Positions 8,659 through 18,072 of a stretch of 64,000 nucleotides of DNA are shown piece after piece. How positions within the stretch are numbered: position 1 is the first letter of the stretch; each line of letters opens with the position of its first letter. The DNA comes from Bacteroidales bacterium (GTDB taxonomy: Bacteria; Bacteroidota; Bacteroidia; Bacteroidales; F082). Both the position numbers and the translations under genes were made by a program. The stretch lies in NCBI GenBank assembly GCA_017395365.1, contig JAFPUN010000018.1:1-64000 (forward strand), written 5' to 3'. The notes below the pieces were generated by a model that worked only from the letters and a program-made list of their open reading frames with translations, was not told the DNA's origin and did not search any database.

Positions 8659-10359
8659 ATGAAAAAGTATGGATTATACACCCTGCTTGCGCTCCTGCTG
8701 ATGTCTGGGGCCAAGGCCTTCGGTCAGGTGTGGGAATTTGCCGACGAGTTCTCCTATTCCAGCGATGAGTGTATGACGAGCTTTGATGCGACTGAATTAT
8801 CAGATGGGACAATTGCAGTAAGCTCAGTGCATTATTTCAAGAGCGGAGAGGGTGACTTTTATTCTTATCATTCAGCTGCCAGAAAGTTGTCTGCCGATGG
8901 CGAATTGTTGGCTGAAAAAAGCCATTTCAGAGAAAGTTATTTCTCTCCGAATATCCCTTATCTCATCGAGAATCCCAATGGCGGGCTTTACATGCTGGCG
9001 ACTTACAGCCCCGACCACGACCATACCTATTTTAACTATTTCAAAAACTACGACGACCCACCCGACAAAGCTATCATAGGTTTGTACAAATTGGATGAAA
9101 ACCTCGAAATTGAAGCGAGTTATGAGCATGATTTTGTGATAGACACCTTTGAAAAACATGATTCCCAATGGAATTACCTGCCAAATCATTACAGTGGTGA
9201 AATCTATGTGTTTTCGGCTTTTGAGGATGCTGGAAGCATTGTCGGTGGCTATATCAAGACCATTAGTCATGGGAATGAAAACCAAGACTGGCACGATTCC
9301 ATCTTTTTCTTCAGAATGAATTTTGAAGGCGAATTTGAAGACTTCACAGGTTATGAGATGACGACAAGAGGTGGTGCGGTTTCGTTTGTCTATCGTCGCA
9401 ACCATATCGTAAAAGATGATTCTGGGTATCTTTTCTATATTCAGGGAAATGGATGCTTGGTGGAATTTTCGCCTAATGTCAACAGGAAAGGTTGTGTGTT
9501 TAGGTTGGACGAGCATCTCAACGTTTTAAATGTGAGGGAGTTCCGTCATGCAGATTACAGTCAGATGCCAGAAAACACTTTCTATAACATCACTGTTAAG
9601 CGTAGCGATCATAACACGACCTATCTTGCCACTTCGTCAAAGTCGAAGTCAGATCCAAGCAACGACGAGGATTGCCGTTTGTATGAGTATGACGACAGCG
9701 GCACATCGGTTTCGGTGACAAATCACATCATTAGGGGCACCGATCAATGGGACATGCCTGCCATGTTGAAGGGCGTGGACCTGGCGAATGATAACACGGT
9801 GTATTTTGCCTACACTTTGAATGTGGGCTTTATGAATGACCTTGACTCGTGGATGATGATTGAGCGTTTGGACACCAATCTTGACACGATTTCCACCGTT
9901 TATTACGATTTGGGAGGATACGAGAATATTCACAGCGAAGCGTTTGGCATCACTGCGACTAATGATGGAGGTGTTTTACTGGTTTTTTCGTCAGTAAATC
10001 TCAACAATACCGACCAGCATTGGACAACGGTCACCAAATTTCCTGCCGAGGCTTTTGTGGGCATCGAGGAAGCCCACAACTGTGGGTTGAAGATGGCGAT
10101 TGCCTATCCCAATCCAGGGAAGGATGTGCTGAATATCCGCACGGGGTTGCGGGATGCTTGGGTGGAGGTGTATGATGTGAAAGGAAGACTGGTTCATAGA
10201 CAGGATATTACGGAGAATGTGACGGTTATCAATACGACGGATTGGAGTAATGGGACTTATGTTTGGAAGGTGTATGCGGGCGTTTCGATGCTTCGACAAG
10301 GCTCAGCCACCTCAGGCTCAACGACCCCTGTGGAGACGGGGAAGTGGATAAAAGAATAG
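8659..10359 (+). CDS. T9SS cargo: large propeller-like surface protein
   Basis: 566 aa. The signal peptide MKKYGLYTLLALLLMSGAKA belongs to a set shared by seven proteins of the island. The body (about 25-470) has repeated segments such as LDEHLNVLNVREFRHAD and IERLDTNLDTIS that suggest beta-propeller blades; the family is not recognised. The C-terminus is a T9SS CTD (YPNPGKDVLNI, VEVYDVKGRL, GTYVWKVYAG) followed by the tail VETGKWIKE found in three cargo proteins. Just before that tail a dispersed repeat adds SMLRQGSATSGST. It lies 19 nt after the 6906 gene and is probably co-transcribed with it. Confidence 0.8.
   Translation: MKKYGLYTLLALLLMSGAKAFGQVWEFADEFSYSSDECMTSFDATELSDGTIAVSSVHYFKSGEGDFYSYHSAARKLSADGELLAEKSHFRESYFSPNIPYLIENPNGGLYMLATYSPDHDHTYFNYFKNYDDPPDKAIIGLYKLDENLEIEASYEHDFVIDTFEKHDSQWNYLPNHYSGEIYVFSAFEDAGSIVGGYIKTISHGNENQDWHDSIFFFRMNFEGEFEDFTGYEMTTRGGAVSFVYRRNHIVKDDSGYLFYIQGNGCLVEFSPNVNRKGCVFRLDEHLNVLNVREFRHADYSQMPENTFYNITVKRSDHNTTYLATSSKSKSDPSNDEDCRLYEYDDSGTSVSVTNHIIRGTDQWDMPAMLKGVDLANDNTVYFAYTLNVGFMNDLDSWMMIERLDTNLDTISTVYYDLGGYENIHSEAFGITATNDGGVLLVFSSVNLNNTDQHWTTVTKFPAEAFVGIEEAHNCGLKMAIAYPNPGKDVLNIRTGLRDAWVEVYDVKGRLVHRQDITENVTVINTTDWSNGTYVWKVYAGVSMLRQGSATSGSTTPVETGKWIKE
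10291..10327. repeat. In-frame dispersed repeat in the CTD tail
   Basis: CTTCGACAAGGCTCAGCC followed by ACCTCAGGCTCAACGACCC, encoding LRQGSATSGSTT. It resembles the TTCGACAAGCTCAGG repeat whose reverse complement is at 63186-63211. The tails of the 12383 and 20122 proteins lack it. Confidence 0.5.
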
Positions 10360-10489
10360 AGATTCCCTTCGGGAATGGAGTACTGCATTAAGTAAACAGG
10401 CGGCGGCTTATAAGGTCTATTCAAAGTGAACACTAAAAGCCGCCGCTTATTAATTTGACCTTTCGCTCCATTCCCCGCAGGGGAATCTC
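10359..10489. repeat. Nested palindromic element, copy A
   Basis: 131 bp that begin within the stop codon of the 8659 gene. Each end is a small hairpin (left ATTCCC-TTC-GGGAAT, right around TTCCCC-GCA-GGGGAA), and the two ends pair with each other. Inside, GGCGGCGGCTTA and AAGCCGCCGC form a second stem. Copy B (16544-16676) is the same element in opposite orientation. There is no coding capacity, so it looks like a MITE or REP-type element and may end transcription. Confidence 0.8.
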
Positions 10490-10522
10490 ATTATGGTGTT
10501 CGGCCTTTCGGCTATGCTTTTT

Positions 10523-10554
10523 TTTGTTGGCATCATCAAAAAATGCTACCTTTG
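10523..10554 (+). promoter_or_regulatory. Promoter of regulator 2
   Basis: TTTG (10523-10526) and TACCTTTG (10547-10554) are 20 nt apart, a good -33/-7 pair. The -7 box ends 5 nt before the ATG at 10560, so the mRNA should be leaderless. Confidence 0.7.
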
Positions 10555-10559
10555 CGGCC

Positions 10560-12227
10560 ATGAAACGCTGGTTTCCCATAGGGTTTTTGCTTTTTGTCGT
10601 GTTGATGTCCGCCTGCTCCAAGCGCGAAACGCCTCCTCCGCCCGAGGAGGACATGCTTTATCGGGTGGAGTGCTTCTTGCAGCAAAAGCCCGATGACGCT
10701 ATGCAAATTCTCGATACTTTGAATGTTAGTGTTCTTTCAGATAAGGAACAGGCACATTATTCCTTGTTGCGTGCTTTGCTTATCAATAACAAAAAAAGGT
10801 TTGGTGCAGAGCTCGATTCGTTGTCTCAAGTGGCTTGTAACCAGTTTATTGGAAGCGACGACAAGTACCACGAGGCTTGGACCTATTGGCTCATGGCAAA
10901 CAAGTCGGCCAATATGCAGCAGCCGAAACAGATCGCACTCGAATCCATGTTGCAAGCTCAGAAGAGCATCGAAGCATGCCGTCATGTGGACAAGCGTTTG
11001 GTTGAATTATCACCGAAACCTACCGATGAGCAGACGGTGATCGACAATCTTAAGTATTTCATCTATCTTGAACTCGGCATGACTTATACCTCATCGGTTT
11101 ACTTTGCTGAGGCCATCCCCCCATTGAGACTCGCGGATGCCTATTTCGCCAAAATGGGTGACCATTATAACCGCGAGAGTTCTGCGACTTCTTTGGCTTT
11201 CTCTTATCTTCTCACTCAGGAATTCGATAGCTGTTTGGTCTATTTTCAGAAAGCGCTGCTCGAAGCGGAGGCCTTAGGCTATGCCGATGATATTGCGCAA
11301 ACGCATCATAGCATTGCTAGTTATTACAATTATCGGGTAAGCGGGAATTGCTATGCTTCGGAAGAGGAACGCCAAGGTTTTCTTGACAAGGCCATTGAAG
11401 AAATCAACGCGGGCTTTGCGTGTTTGACCGACACATCGGATTATGGCTATGGTTATGTCAAGCAGTTGTTGCTTGAGGAATTCTCTGATACCTATTATAT
11501 TAAGCAGCAGTACGATTCGTGTGTCTATTATGGGGAACAGGCCATTGAAGTGGCCAAAGCCAATGACAGGTTTTTTGAAAACTACATGTTGTATGTTCAT
11601 CTTTATGAGGCATGCAAGGCGTTGGGCGACGAGAAAAAGGCTGTTGCCTATGCCGATATGATGCAAGCCATGGAGCATCCCGAAAAGCACATGAAAGACA
11701 TGGTGAAAGTGCAGGAGGAATTCGAAAAGCAAGAGGAACTCCAACAACAGGAAACATTGCATCAACAGAAAAGCAGAAGGCTTTATTGGCTATTGGCCTT
11801 GCTGTTGTTCGGTATGCTACTGTTGGTCGTCTTTGTCTATTTTTATAGGCGCAACAAAGAAAACGAAACCCGTCGTCTTCGCGAGGCGCAGCGCCAACTG
11901 CAAGCTGAATTGGAGCAACTTACCACGCAGCAACGTGACATGCTGCAACAACAGGTGATCGCAATTTACCAATCGGGGCAGAAAGACCGCATGCGGCGCA
12001 TCATGGAGGCCTTCGAGGCGGCCTATCCCCAAGGTGTTGAGAAGATGAATTCGGCCTATCCCGACCTTAGCAAGACGGAGCGCAATCTTGTGGTTTTGTC
12101 GTTCCTCGGCTTCCGCATCAAAGAAGAGGCCGACCTGCTTGGCTTGAGCGAAAATACGGTGGCAAAATATCGCTCCAAGCTCAACAAAAAAGTTGATTTT
12201 GAGTCGATTTCCATTCTGGCCGATTGA
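10560..12227 (+). CDS. Regulator 2: lipobox, TPR, membrane helix, LuxR-like HTH
   Basis: 555 aa. The ATG at 10560 is chosen because the promoter lies just before it and because it starts a lipoprotein signal (MKRWFPIGFLLFVVLMSAC, Cys19). The periplasmic part (about 30-400) has TPR-like helices (YNRESSATSLAFSYLLTQEF, QYDSCVYYGEQAIEVAKAND). A Gln/Glu-rich coiled coil flanks the membrane helix (about 409-430). The HTH (about 500-546) has KTERNLVVLSFLGFRIKEEA and SENTVAKYRSKLNKK, closer to regulator 3 than to regulator 1. It directly precedes the largest cargo set (12383-21744), which I infer it controls. Confidence 0.85.
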   Translation: MKRWFPIGFLLFVVLMSACSKRETPPPPEEDMLYRVECFLQQKPDDAMQILDTLNVSVLSDKEQAHYSLLRALLINNKKRFGAELDSLSQVACNQFIGSDDKYHEAWTYWLMANKSANMQQPKQIALESMLQAQKSIEACRHVDKRLVELSPKPTDEQTVIDNLKYFIYLELGMTYTSSVYFAEAIPPLRLADAYFAKMGDHYNRESSATSLAFSYLLTQEFDSCLVYFQKALLEAEALGYADDIAQTHHSIASYYNYRVSGNCYASEEERQGFLDKAIEEINAGFACLTDTSDYGYGYVKQLLLEEFSDTYYIKQQYDSCVYYGEQAIEVAKANDRFFENYMLYVHLYEACKALGDEKKAVAYADMMQAMEHPEKHMKDMVKVQEEFEKQEELQQQETLHQQKSRRLYWLLALLLFGMLLLVVFVYFYRRNKENETRRLREAQRQLQAELEQLTTQQRDMLQQQVIAIYQSGQKDRMRRIMEAFEAAYPQGVEKMNSAYPDLSKTERNLVVLSFLGFRIKEEADLLGLSENTVAKYRSKLNKKVDFESISILAD

Positions 12228-12382
12228 GAAAAATCTGTACTTTTTTCTTGCAACGCATTGATTATCAATGCGAGTTAGAAACAAAAATCTGTACTTGGCC
12301 TTTGAGGTTGATTTTTTAGTGGATTTTTGTTATAGTTTTGTTGGTATGAAACAAAAGAGTAACAACTTAATCGTTTTATGCC
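12228..12382 (+). promoter_or_regulatory. Promoter/operator region of cargo set 2
   Basis: AAAAATCTGTACTT occurs twice (12229-12242 and 12283-12296, 54 bp apart). Between them is a perfect palindrome CGCATTGA-TTA-TCAATGCG (12254-12272). The -7 box TAGTTTTG is at 12333-12340, 36 nt after the second box, the same spacing as behind regulator 3. The T-rich block before the -7 box (GATTTTTTAGTGGATTTTTG) is also shared. Confidence 0.65.
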
Positions 12383-13972
12383 ATGAAAAAAGGTTTGTTT
12401 TTTGTCATTTGGATGGCTTTGCTGACTGCCCCGCTTTCGGCACAAACCATCGAGGTTTCGGGCGAATACCAGGGCGCAGTGCTTTGGGATGCCGACACGG
12501 TGAAATTGTTGGGCGATGTCAACATCGAGCCTGACGAGACAGGGCTTTCTCGCCTCACCATTACGAAGGGCACTTGGGTGATTGCCGAAGGCTATTACCG
12601 CATCAAGGTCCACAACGGTTCATTTTTCGCCCAAGGAATGGACAAATACGCCATTGTATTTACTGCACGCGACACCACCGACTTCTACAATCCCACGGCA
12701 GAATCGGGGTGGCACGGCATCCATTTGCTTTCCGACCAGAGCAATGCGCAGGACACTGTGGTCATGGAGTTTTGCGAGGTCGAGTTTGGAAAGATTGTCA
12801 CGGGCGCACCTGAGAATGAGCGATTTGGCGCGGGCGTCGAGGTGAGAAACAAGAAGTTTTGCCATTTCGCCCATTGCCGTTTTTCGCAAAACCGCAACGA
12901 CCACAACACCAGCTCGCCGTCAGGGAGCGGCGGCGGTGCCATGTATGTGCTCAATCCTGGTAGCGTACTTATGGAGTATTGCACTTTCCACGGCAATTAT
13001 GCGTGGTGGGGCGCGAGTGCCACGTTGGGCGGCTTGCGGCATTTCACCGTGCACGATTGCGAGTTCTACAACAACTCGGGGCATTATGGAACTGCTCTTG
13101 ATATGCACGTTGGCGAATTGTCGCTGTCGGCTCAGGGGCCTCAGGTCTACAACAACTACATCCACGGCAACCACGGCAGCACGTTGTACCTCGGTTGGGA
13201 AGGCGTTGGGCGATTGCACGACAATGTCATCGTCAACAACGACGGTTATTCGCCCGTGCTGGGTACCACGGCCCCCAACTATTCGCATTATTACAACAAC
13301 ACGATTGCCAACAACCGAAGTGAAGGACATATCCATGGCTATGGGTCGGGGATTTGGACGAATGGACAGCAGAAGATCTACAACAACATCTTTTGGGGTA
13401 ACACAGGTGTTTGGTTCGAGCGCATGGACCCGACGCATCCCGACCCGACCGTTTTCAACAACTGCAACGGCACTATTTCAGGCTCTGGAGATGTATTTGG
13501 CGATCCTCAATTTTTCAACCCAACTGCAGGTTTAGGCCCCGAATACGACCATTCAACCTTGGCTACTCATTGGGCGTTGCTTGAAAACTCACCCTGTCTC
13601 AATGTGGGTGCCACCAATATGAGCCAGTATTATCCCGAAACCGACTTTGCCGGTAATCCGCGTGTGATTAATGGCCGTATCGACCTCGGAGCCCTCGAAG
13701 CCCCCGATTGGGATGGGGTGGAGGAACAAGTCGCCAATAGCAGTGTCTATCCCAATCCTGGCAAGAATGTATTGCATGTCTTGACGGACGGTGAGGATGT
13801 TTCTGTGGTGGTTTATGACCTCAACGGCAGAAAAATGTTTGAACGACAAATCCAGGGCAATTCAACGAGTATCATTACGGAGAATTGGCCTTCGGGGATG
13901 TATTGCTGGAAAATCTATTCTACGAGCGGCTCAACGGCTCTTATTGAGACTGGAAAATGGATAAAAGAATAA
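12383..13972 (+). CDS. T9SS cargo: right-handed beta-helix protein
   Basis: 529 aa with signal peptide MKKGLFFVIWMALLTAPLSAQ. Residues about 110-350 read as parallel beta-helix rungs with Asn-rich turns (YNNYIHGNHGSTLYLG, DNVIVNNDGYSPVLG, YNNTIANNRSEGH, YNNIFWGNTG). This fold is found in pectate-lyase-like and adhesin proteins; no lyase catalytic motif is evident. The C-terminus is a T9SS CTD (VYPNPGKNVLHV, VVYDLNGRKMF, GMYCWKIYS) with the ETGKWIKE tail. First gene of cargo set 2, behind a strong Bacteroidota promoter. Confidence 0.83.
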   Translation: MKKGLFFVIWMALLTAPLSAQTIEVSGEYQGAVLWDADTVKLLGDVNIEPDETGLSRLTITKGTWVIAEGYYRIKVHNGSFFAQGMDKYAIVFTARDTTDFYNPTAESGWHGIHLLSDQSNAQDTVVMEFCEVEFGKIVTGAPENERFGAGVEVRNKKFCHFAHCRFSQNRNDHNTSSPSGSGGGAMYVLNPGSVLMEYCTFHGNYAWWGASATLGGLRHFTVHDCEFYNNSGHYGTALDMHVGELSLSAQGPQVYNNYIHGNHGSTLYLGWEGVGRLHDNVIVNNDGYSPVLGTTAPNYSHYYNNTIANNRSEGHIHGYGSGIWTNGQQKIYNNIFWGNTGVWFERMDPTHPDPTVFNNCNGTISGSGDVFGDPQFFNPTAGLGPEYDHSTLATHWALLENSPCLNVGATNMSQYYPETDFAGNPRVINGRIDLGALEAPDWDGVEEQVANSSVYPNPGKNVLHVLTDGEDVSVVVYDLNGRKMFERQIQGNSTSIITENWPSGMYCWKIYSTSGSTALIETGKWIKE

Positions 13973-13990
13973 CACAAAAAACAAAATAAA

Positions 13991-16543
13991 ATGAAAAACA
14001 ACAGATTCTACGGTTTGCTTGCCGTTCTGCTGATGGCTTCGGCCCCATTGTTTGGCGGAACGGTCAGCGTGGAGCGCGCCAAGGCCTTGGGCGCCAAGTT
14101 TGTCGAGGCCAATTTCAAAAACGACACGCAACTGGAATGGGTCTACACCGCCGTTACGGAAAAAGGCAAGGCTTCGTTCCATGTCTTCAATGGCACTTCG
14201 GGCGGTTTCGTCATCGTCTCGGCCAGCGACCTTACCAGCCCCATTCTCGGCTATGCCGAAACAGGTGCTTTCAACACTGAAAACATCCCTGATGGATTGG
14301 CCTACTTCCTCAATGGCTATGGACAATCCGTTGATTTCGCGGAGGAGAACTTGAAAAAAGCTGATTTTGTGATTGCTCAAGAATGGGAGAACCTTGAACA
14401 ATGTGGCAAAACACAAGCCTTGAGATCTGTGGTGGTAGAACCTTTGGTTGCTACGCATTGGGACCAAGACTGCTATTATAATGCGTATTGCCCGAAAGAC
14501 GATGAAGGTCCTTGCCATTGCGCCTTAGCAGGTTGTGTGGCCACATCGATGGCACAGGTGATGAAGTATTGGAACTATCCTGAACATGGCACAGGCTCCC
14601 ATTCATACAACAGTTACCTTTATGGCACCCTCTCTGCAAATTTCGGTGCGACCACTTACCAATGGGAAGAAATGCCAGAGTCGCTAAATGCTGACAATGA
14701 ATATGTTGCCATCCTTATTTATCATTGCGGGGTGAGCGTTGACATGAATTATGGTGCTATGGCGAGCGGTGCATTGCACCAAAGCATCCCGCCAGCGATG
14801 AGTTCTTATTTCGGTTATGGCACTTCGCACAATCTGTTTAGGGACGATTATCCCTACGATGAATGGGTGGCCATGATGCGCGATGCCTTGGACATGGGTA
14901 TCCCCATCTTGTATGCAGGCACCGATGGAGGGAGCCAGGGCCATTCGTTCATCTGCGATGGCTACGACGACAACGGCCTGTTTCACATCAACTGGAGTTG
15001 GGGCGGTTCCCTCGATGGCTGGTTCAGCATCGACAACCTGCAAACCTACAACCAGACTTGGAACCTGGCCCAAAAGATGATTGCCGACGCCATTCCTTCC
15101 GGTGTCTACAACGCTACGCCCAAGGAACCCACTAACTTGAGCGTACAGCCGCTTTCCGATGATTCATATACCTGTACCGTGCATTGGAACAATCCAACAA
15201 AGTCATTGAACAATAGCAATTTGACCCATATTGACCAAATCGTCGTCAAGCGTGACGGCAGGGTGGTTTATACCCAAGACAATGTGGTTCCAGGTGCGGC
15301 CATGGAAATCACCGACGAGGTGCCGTTTTATGGCTTGCACGATTATCAGGTCTATGCGGTGAACAACGGTCTACACGGAAGGATTGCCACCCAAAGCGGT
15401 GTGCGCTTCGGGCCTTCCTGCACTTGGACTATTGTGGCAGGGACCACCTTCTTCAACGGATGGCAGGGCGCTTCCATACAAGTGATTAACAACGCGATGC
15501 AGGTGATGGAGTCGGTCACGGCGCACTCAAGCAGCGAGACACTCTCTGTTGCTGTGCCTCTGGGTCATGTCTCTTTTGCCTGGTCCAAAGGAAGCAGTAC
15601 GGTTAGCGATGTGAGTTTTGTCGTTAAGGATGCTGAAAATCATGTCGTTTATTCGTATTCGGGTGCTTTGGAAGGCATTGATGACGGTGTTTTCCTGCAG
15701 ACCAACAACAGTTGCGGCAATGGCACGGATTGCGATGCCCCCACCAATTTGTGGGCTTTTGCCGAAGATGAACATATTGTGCTGGCTTGGACTTCTTATG
15801 TTGAGTCCGCAGATTATAATGTGTATCGTGATGGGCAACTGATGCAGACGGTGAGAGACAACCCGGCTACTTTTGTCGATGAAACAGCGACGCATGGCGG
15901 GCATTGCTACTTTGTGACCGCTTTTTGCGCTTCGGGCGAAAGTGACCCAACCAACGAGGCTTGTGCCACCATTGGCGACGACTGCCAGCCCCCCACCCAC
16001 CTGTGGTATGAGATGACCAGCAACAACAAGATAAAACTCACATGGGTAGCACCCCAACCTCATGACGGCCTTTCGGGCTATTTCGTCTACCGTACCAAAG
16101 AGGCCGACATGAACTGGCAGAAAATCAAGACATTGGGTGCTAGTTCCACATCCTATACCGACAACTCCCCATTGGAGGACGAGACCTTCTATCTTTACAA
16201 GGTGGTGGCCTATTACCAAGACATCGACTGCTATTCGGCTCCAGCGCGGTCGAAATACAATGAGTTCGAATTTTTCTTGAGGGTGTATTGGTCGGTGGAT
16301 GGAGTGGCCGAAACTGAAGCGGGTAGGGTGGAGGTCTATCCCAATCCTGCCTTGGAGACCCTGCGGATTGATGGCCTTGAAGCGGATGAAATCCAGGTGT
16401 ACAACGCCTTGGGCCAACTGGTAAAGGTGGTCCGTGGCACCAACGAAGTCAATGTGAGCGGCCTGCCGGAAGGGCTTTACCTGCTGCGCATTACGGATAC
16501 TTATGGCGAAGAACACTCTGTGCGAATAGTGGTAAAGGAATAG
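13991..16543 (+). CDS. T9SS cargo: C10-family (streptopain-like) cysteine protease
   Basis: 850 aa secreted protease. Order: signal peptide (1-22), Spi-type inhibitory prodomain (about 25-120, GGFVIVSASD), peptidase C10 domain (about 140-370), fibronectin-III-like modules (about 375-470, 580-660, 665-755), T9SS CTD (about 770-850, VYPNPALE, NALGQLVKVV, GLYLLRITD). The nucleophile is C182 in AGCVATSMAQVMKYWNYP and the general base is H318 in GHSFICDGYD, with the following INWSWGG stretch also conserved. Streptopain, interpain and periodontain belong to this family. It probably cleaves host or dietary proteins after removal of the prodomain. It follows the beta-helix gene by 18 nt. Confidence 0.93.
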   Translation: MKNNRFYGLLAVLLMASAPLFGGTVSVERAKALGAKFVEANFKNDTQLEWVYTAVTEKGKASFHVFNGTSGGFVIVSASDLTSPILGYAETGAFNTENIPDGLAYFLNGYGQSVDFAEENLKKADFVIAQEWENLEQCGKTQALRSVVVEPLVATHWDQDCYYNAYCPKDDEGPCHCALAGCVATSMAQVMKYWNYPEHGTGSHSYNSYLYGTLSANFGATTYQWEEMPESLNADNEYVAILIYHCGVSVDMNYGAMASGALHQSIPPAMSSYFGYGTSHNLFRDDYPYDEWVAMMRDALDMGIPILYAGTDGGSQGHSFICDGYDDNGLFHINWSWGGSLDGWFSIDNLQTYNQTWNLAQKMIADAIPSGVYNATPKEPTNLSVQPLSDDSYTCTVHWNNPTKSLNNSNLTHIDQIVVKRDGRVVYTQDNVVPGAAMEITDEVPFYGLHDYQVYAVNNGLHGRIATQSGVRFGPSCTWTIVAGTTFFNGWQGASIQVINNAMQVMESVTAHSSSETLSVAVPLGHVSFAWSKGSSTVSDVSFVVKDAENHVVYSYSGALEGIDDGVFLQTNNSCGNGTDCDAPTNLWAFAEDEHIVLAWTSYVESADYNVYRDGQLMQTVRDNPATFVDETATHGGHCYFVTAFCASGESDPTNEACATIGDDCQPPTHLWYEMTSNNKIKLTWVAPQPHDGLSGYFVYRTKEADMNWQKIKTLGASSTSYTDNSPLEDETFYLYKVVAYYQDIDCYSAPARSKYNEFEFFLRVYWSVDGVAETEAGRVEVYPNPALETLRIDGLEADEIQVYNALGQLVKVVRGTNEVNVSGLPEGLYLLRITDTYGEEHSVRIVVKE

Positions 16544-16676
16544 GAGATTCCCCTGCGGGGAATGGAGTAATGACATGAGGTCAAAAGGCGGCGGCGAGTG
16601 GTGTTGCAAATTTGGAAGTGGCTTATGCCGCCGCAGTTCAAAAGCGGACACTACTCCATTCCCGAAAGGGAATCTC
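16544..16676. repeat. Nested palindromic element, copy B
   Basis: 133 bp starting right after the stop codon of the C10 protease gene. Left end GAGATTCCCCTGCGGGG and right end TCCCGAAAGGGAATCTC mirror the right and left ends of copy A, so the two copies are inverted relative to each other. The inner stem is GGCGGCGGC / GCCGCCGC. The central part is less conserved than the ends. Confidence 0.8.
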
Positions 16677-16715
16677 AAAATCTAAATGAAGTAAAACAAT
16701 AGAAGCTATGTTACT

Positions 16716-18026
16716 ATGAAAGCAACAAGATTTTACACCCTGCTTGCGCTCCTGCTGATGGCGGGAGGGGTTAGGGCGCAACAATGGCACGAGCTCAACA
16801 CAGGAGTTGTAGAAGACCTTTACGATGTCTGCTGCATCGATACCAACACGGTGTTCGTCTGCGGACAAAACGGCCTGATATTGAAAACCGAGGATGGAGG
16901 AAACAGTTGGCAGGAGAAATACAGAAATGAAGGATGGGAGATCTTTAGTGTCAGGTTTTCTGATGACAGAAATGGTTATGCGTTAGTTTGGGATGAAAAT
17001 CGTTTTTTCACTATGCAAACAGAAGATTACGGAGAATCATGGTTCCCGACAACACGGGATTATTCATTAACTAGGAGTTTTGGAGGAAGCCGTTATGGAA
17101 CATTAACATGGATGGGTTATGGGAAACCGATGGAATTGTATCATACAAACAATGGTGTATTATACATCATAGACTTTGGCCATCTATATAAAAGTACAGA
17201 TGGTGGTGAGACCTTCGAATTTGCCGATTTAGGATTAAGAGAAGGTGGTTGGGAAGCATATTTTGAGGATAATATAGGCTTAGTGATTGGTTGCGACAGA
17301 TACCTTGAACATGTAATGAGGATCATGAAAACTGATGATTATGGTGAGCATTGGGAGAACATCGCCAACTATGAGTTTTCCTCTTATAAACTGGGCTCGG
17401 TATATTTTGAAGACGAAAGACGCATCAAGGTTTTTGGTGAGTTCTATAATGAGTATGGTCAGTGCTATGGCGTTATAGAAACAAATGACTGCTTTGAGCA
17501 TATAACGACGTCAGATTATAATTCATACTACGTTCCTTATTTCGATATAGATTTCTCAAATGAGCGCGGCTGCTATATCAACAGTTGGGAATATGATAAG
17601 GATTCGTATATCGAAAGCGTAGCTTATATGACGGAAGATGCAGGAGCGTCATGGTTCAAAGTGTCGCATGGGATTGATAATTATGAATTCTTGTACTGCG
17701 TATCCGCAACAGGTTCTGATATTTTTGTTTCTTCGCAAAATGGCAGATTGTATAAATATGACAGCACACCCGTGCAAGGAGTCGAGGAAAACAGAATTGA
17801 GTTGAGCATATTTCCTAATCCTATTGGACAGATACTTGAAATTACCACTAAGAATGCTCAAAAATTAGAGATATTTGACAATTTTGGCAGGAAGATATTT
17901 GAAATAAAAGCAGAACAAGACCATTTCGTGTTAGATGCCACAAAGTTTGATATTGGTATTTATTACATTGTTGTAACAGACAAAGAGGGGATCTGCCATG
18001 TTAAGAAAGTGGTTAAAGTTAAATAA
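16716..18026 (+). CDS. T9SS cargo: BNR/Ycf48-like repeat protein
   Basis: 436 aa. The signal peptide MKATRFYTLLALLLMAGGVRAQ is of the island's shared type. The body has Asp-box-like repeats (KTEDGGNSW, QTEDYGESW, KSTDGGETF, KTDDYGEHW, MTEDAGASW), which indicates a beta-propeller of the BNR/Ycf48 kind. The CTD (IFPNPIGQILEI, IFDNFGRKIF, GIYYIVVTD) is diverged from those of its neighbours. From about 16900 to the end the DNA is clearly richer in A and T than the flanking cargo genes, although the first 60 nt match the shared signal-peptide DNA. This suggests that a foreign body was joined to a resident signal sequence. Confidence 0.82.
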   Translation: MKATRFYTLLALLLMAGGVRAQQWHELNTGVVEDLYDVCCIDTNTVFVCGQNGLILKTEDGGNSWQEKYRNEGWEIFSVRFSDDRNGYALVWDENRFFTMQTEDYGESWFPTTRDYSLTRSFGGSRYGTLTWMGYGKPMELYHTNNGVLYIIDFGHLYKSTDGGETFEFADLGLREGGWEAYFEDNIGLVIGCDRYLEHVMRIMKTDDYGEHWENIANYEFSSYKLGSVYFEDERRIKVFGEFYNEYGQCYGVIETNDCFEHITTSDYNSYYVPYFDIDFSNERGCYINSWEYDKDSYIESVAYMTEDAGASWFKVSHGIDNYEFLYCVSATGSDIFVSSQNGRLYKYDSTPVQGVEENRIELSIFPNPIGQILEITTKNAQKLEIFDNFGRKIFEIKAEQDHFVLDATKFDIGIYYIVVTDKEGICHVKKVVKVK

Positions 18027-18072
18027 GATAATAGAGTTATTAAATATTGCCACATACAAACACAAGAGAAAT

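Noticed and set aside
10359..10489. Element A as a classical insertion sequence
   Set aside because: Only 131 bp, no transposase frame; at most a MITE or REP-like element.
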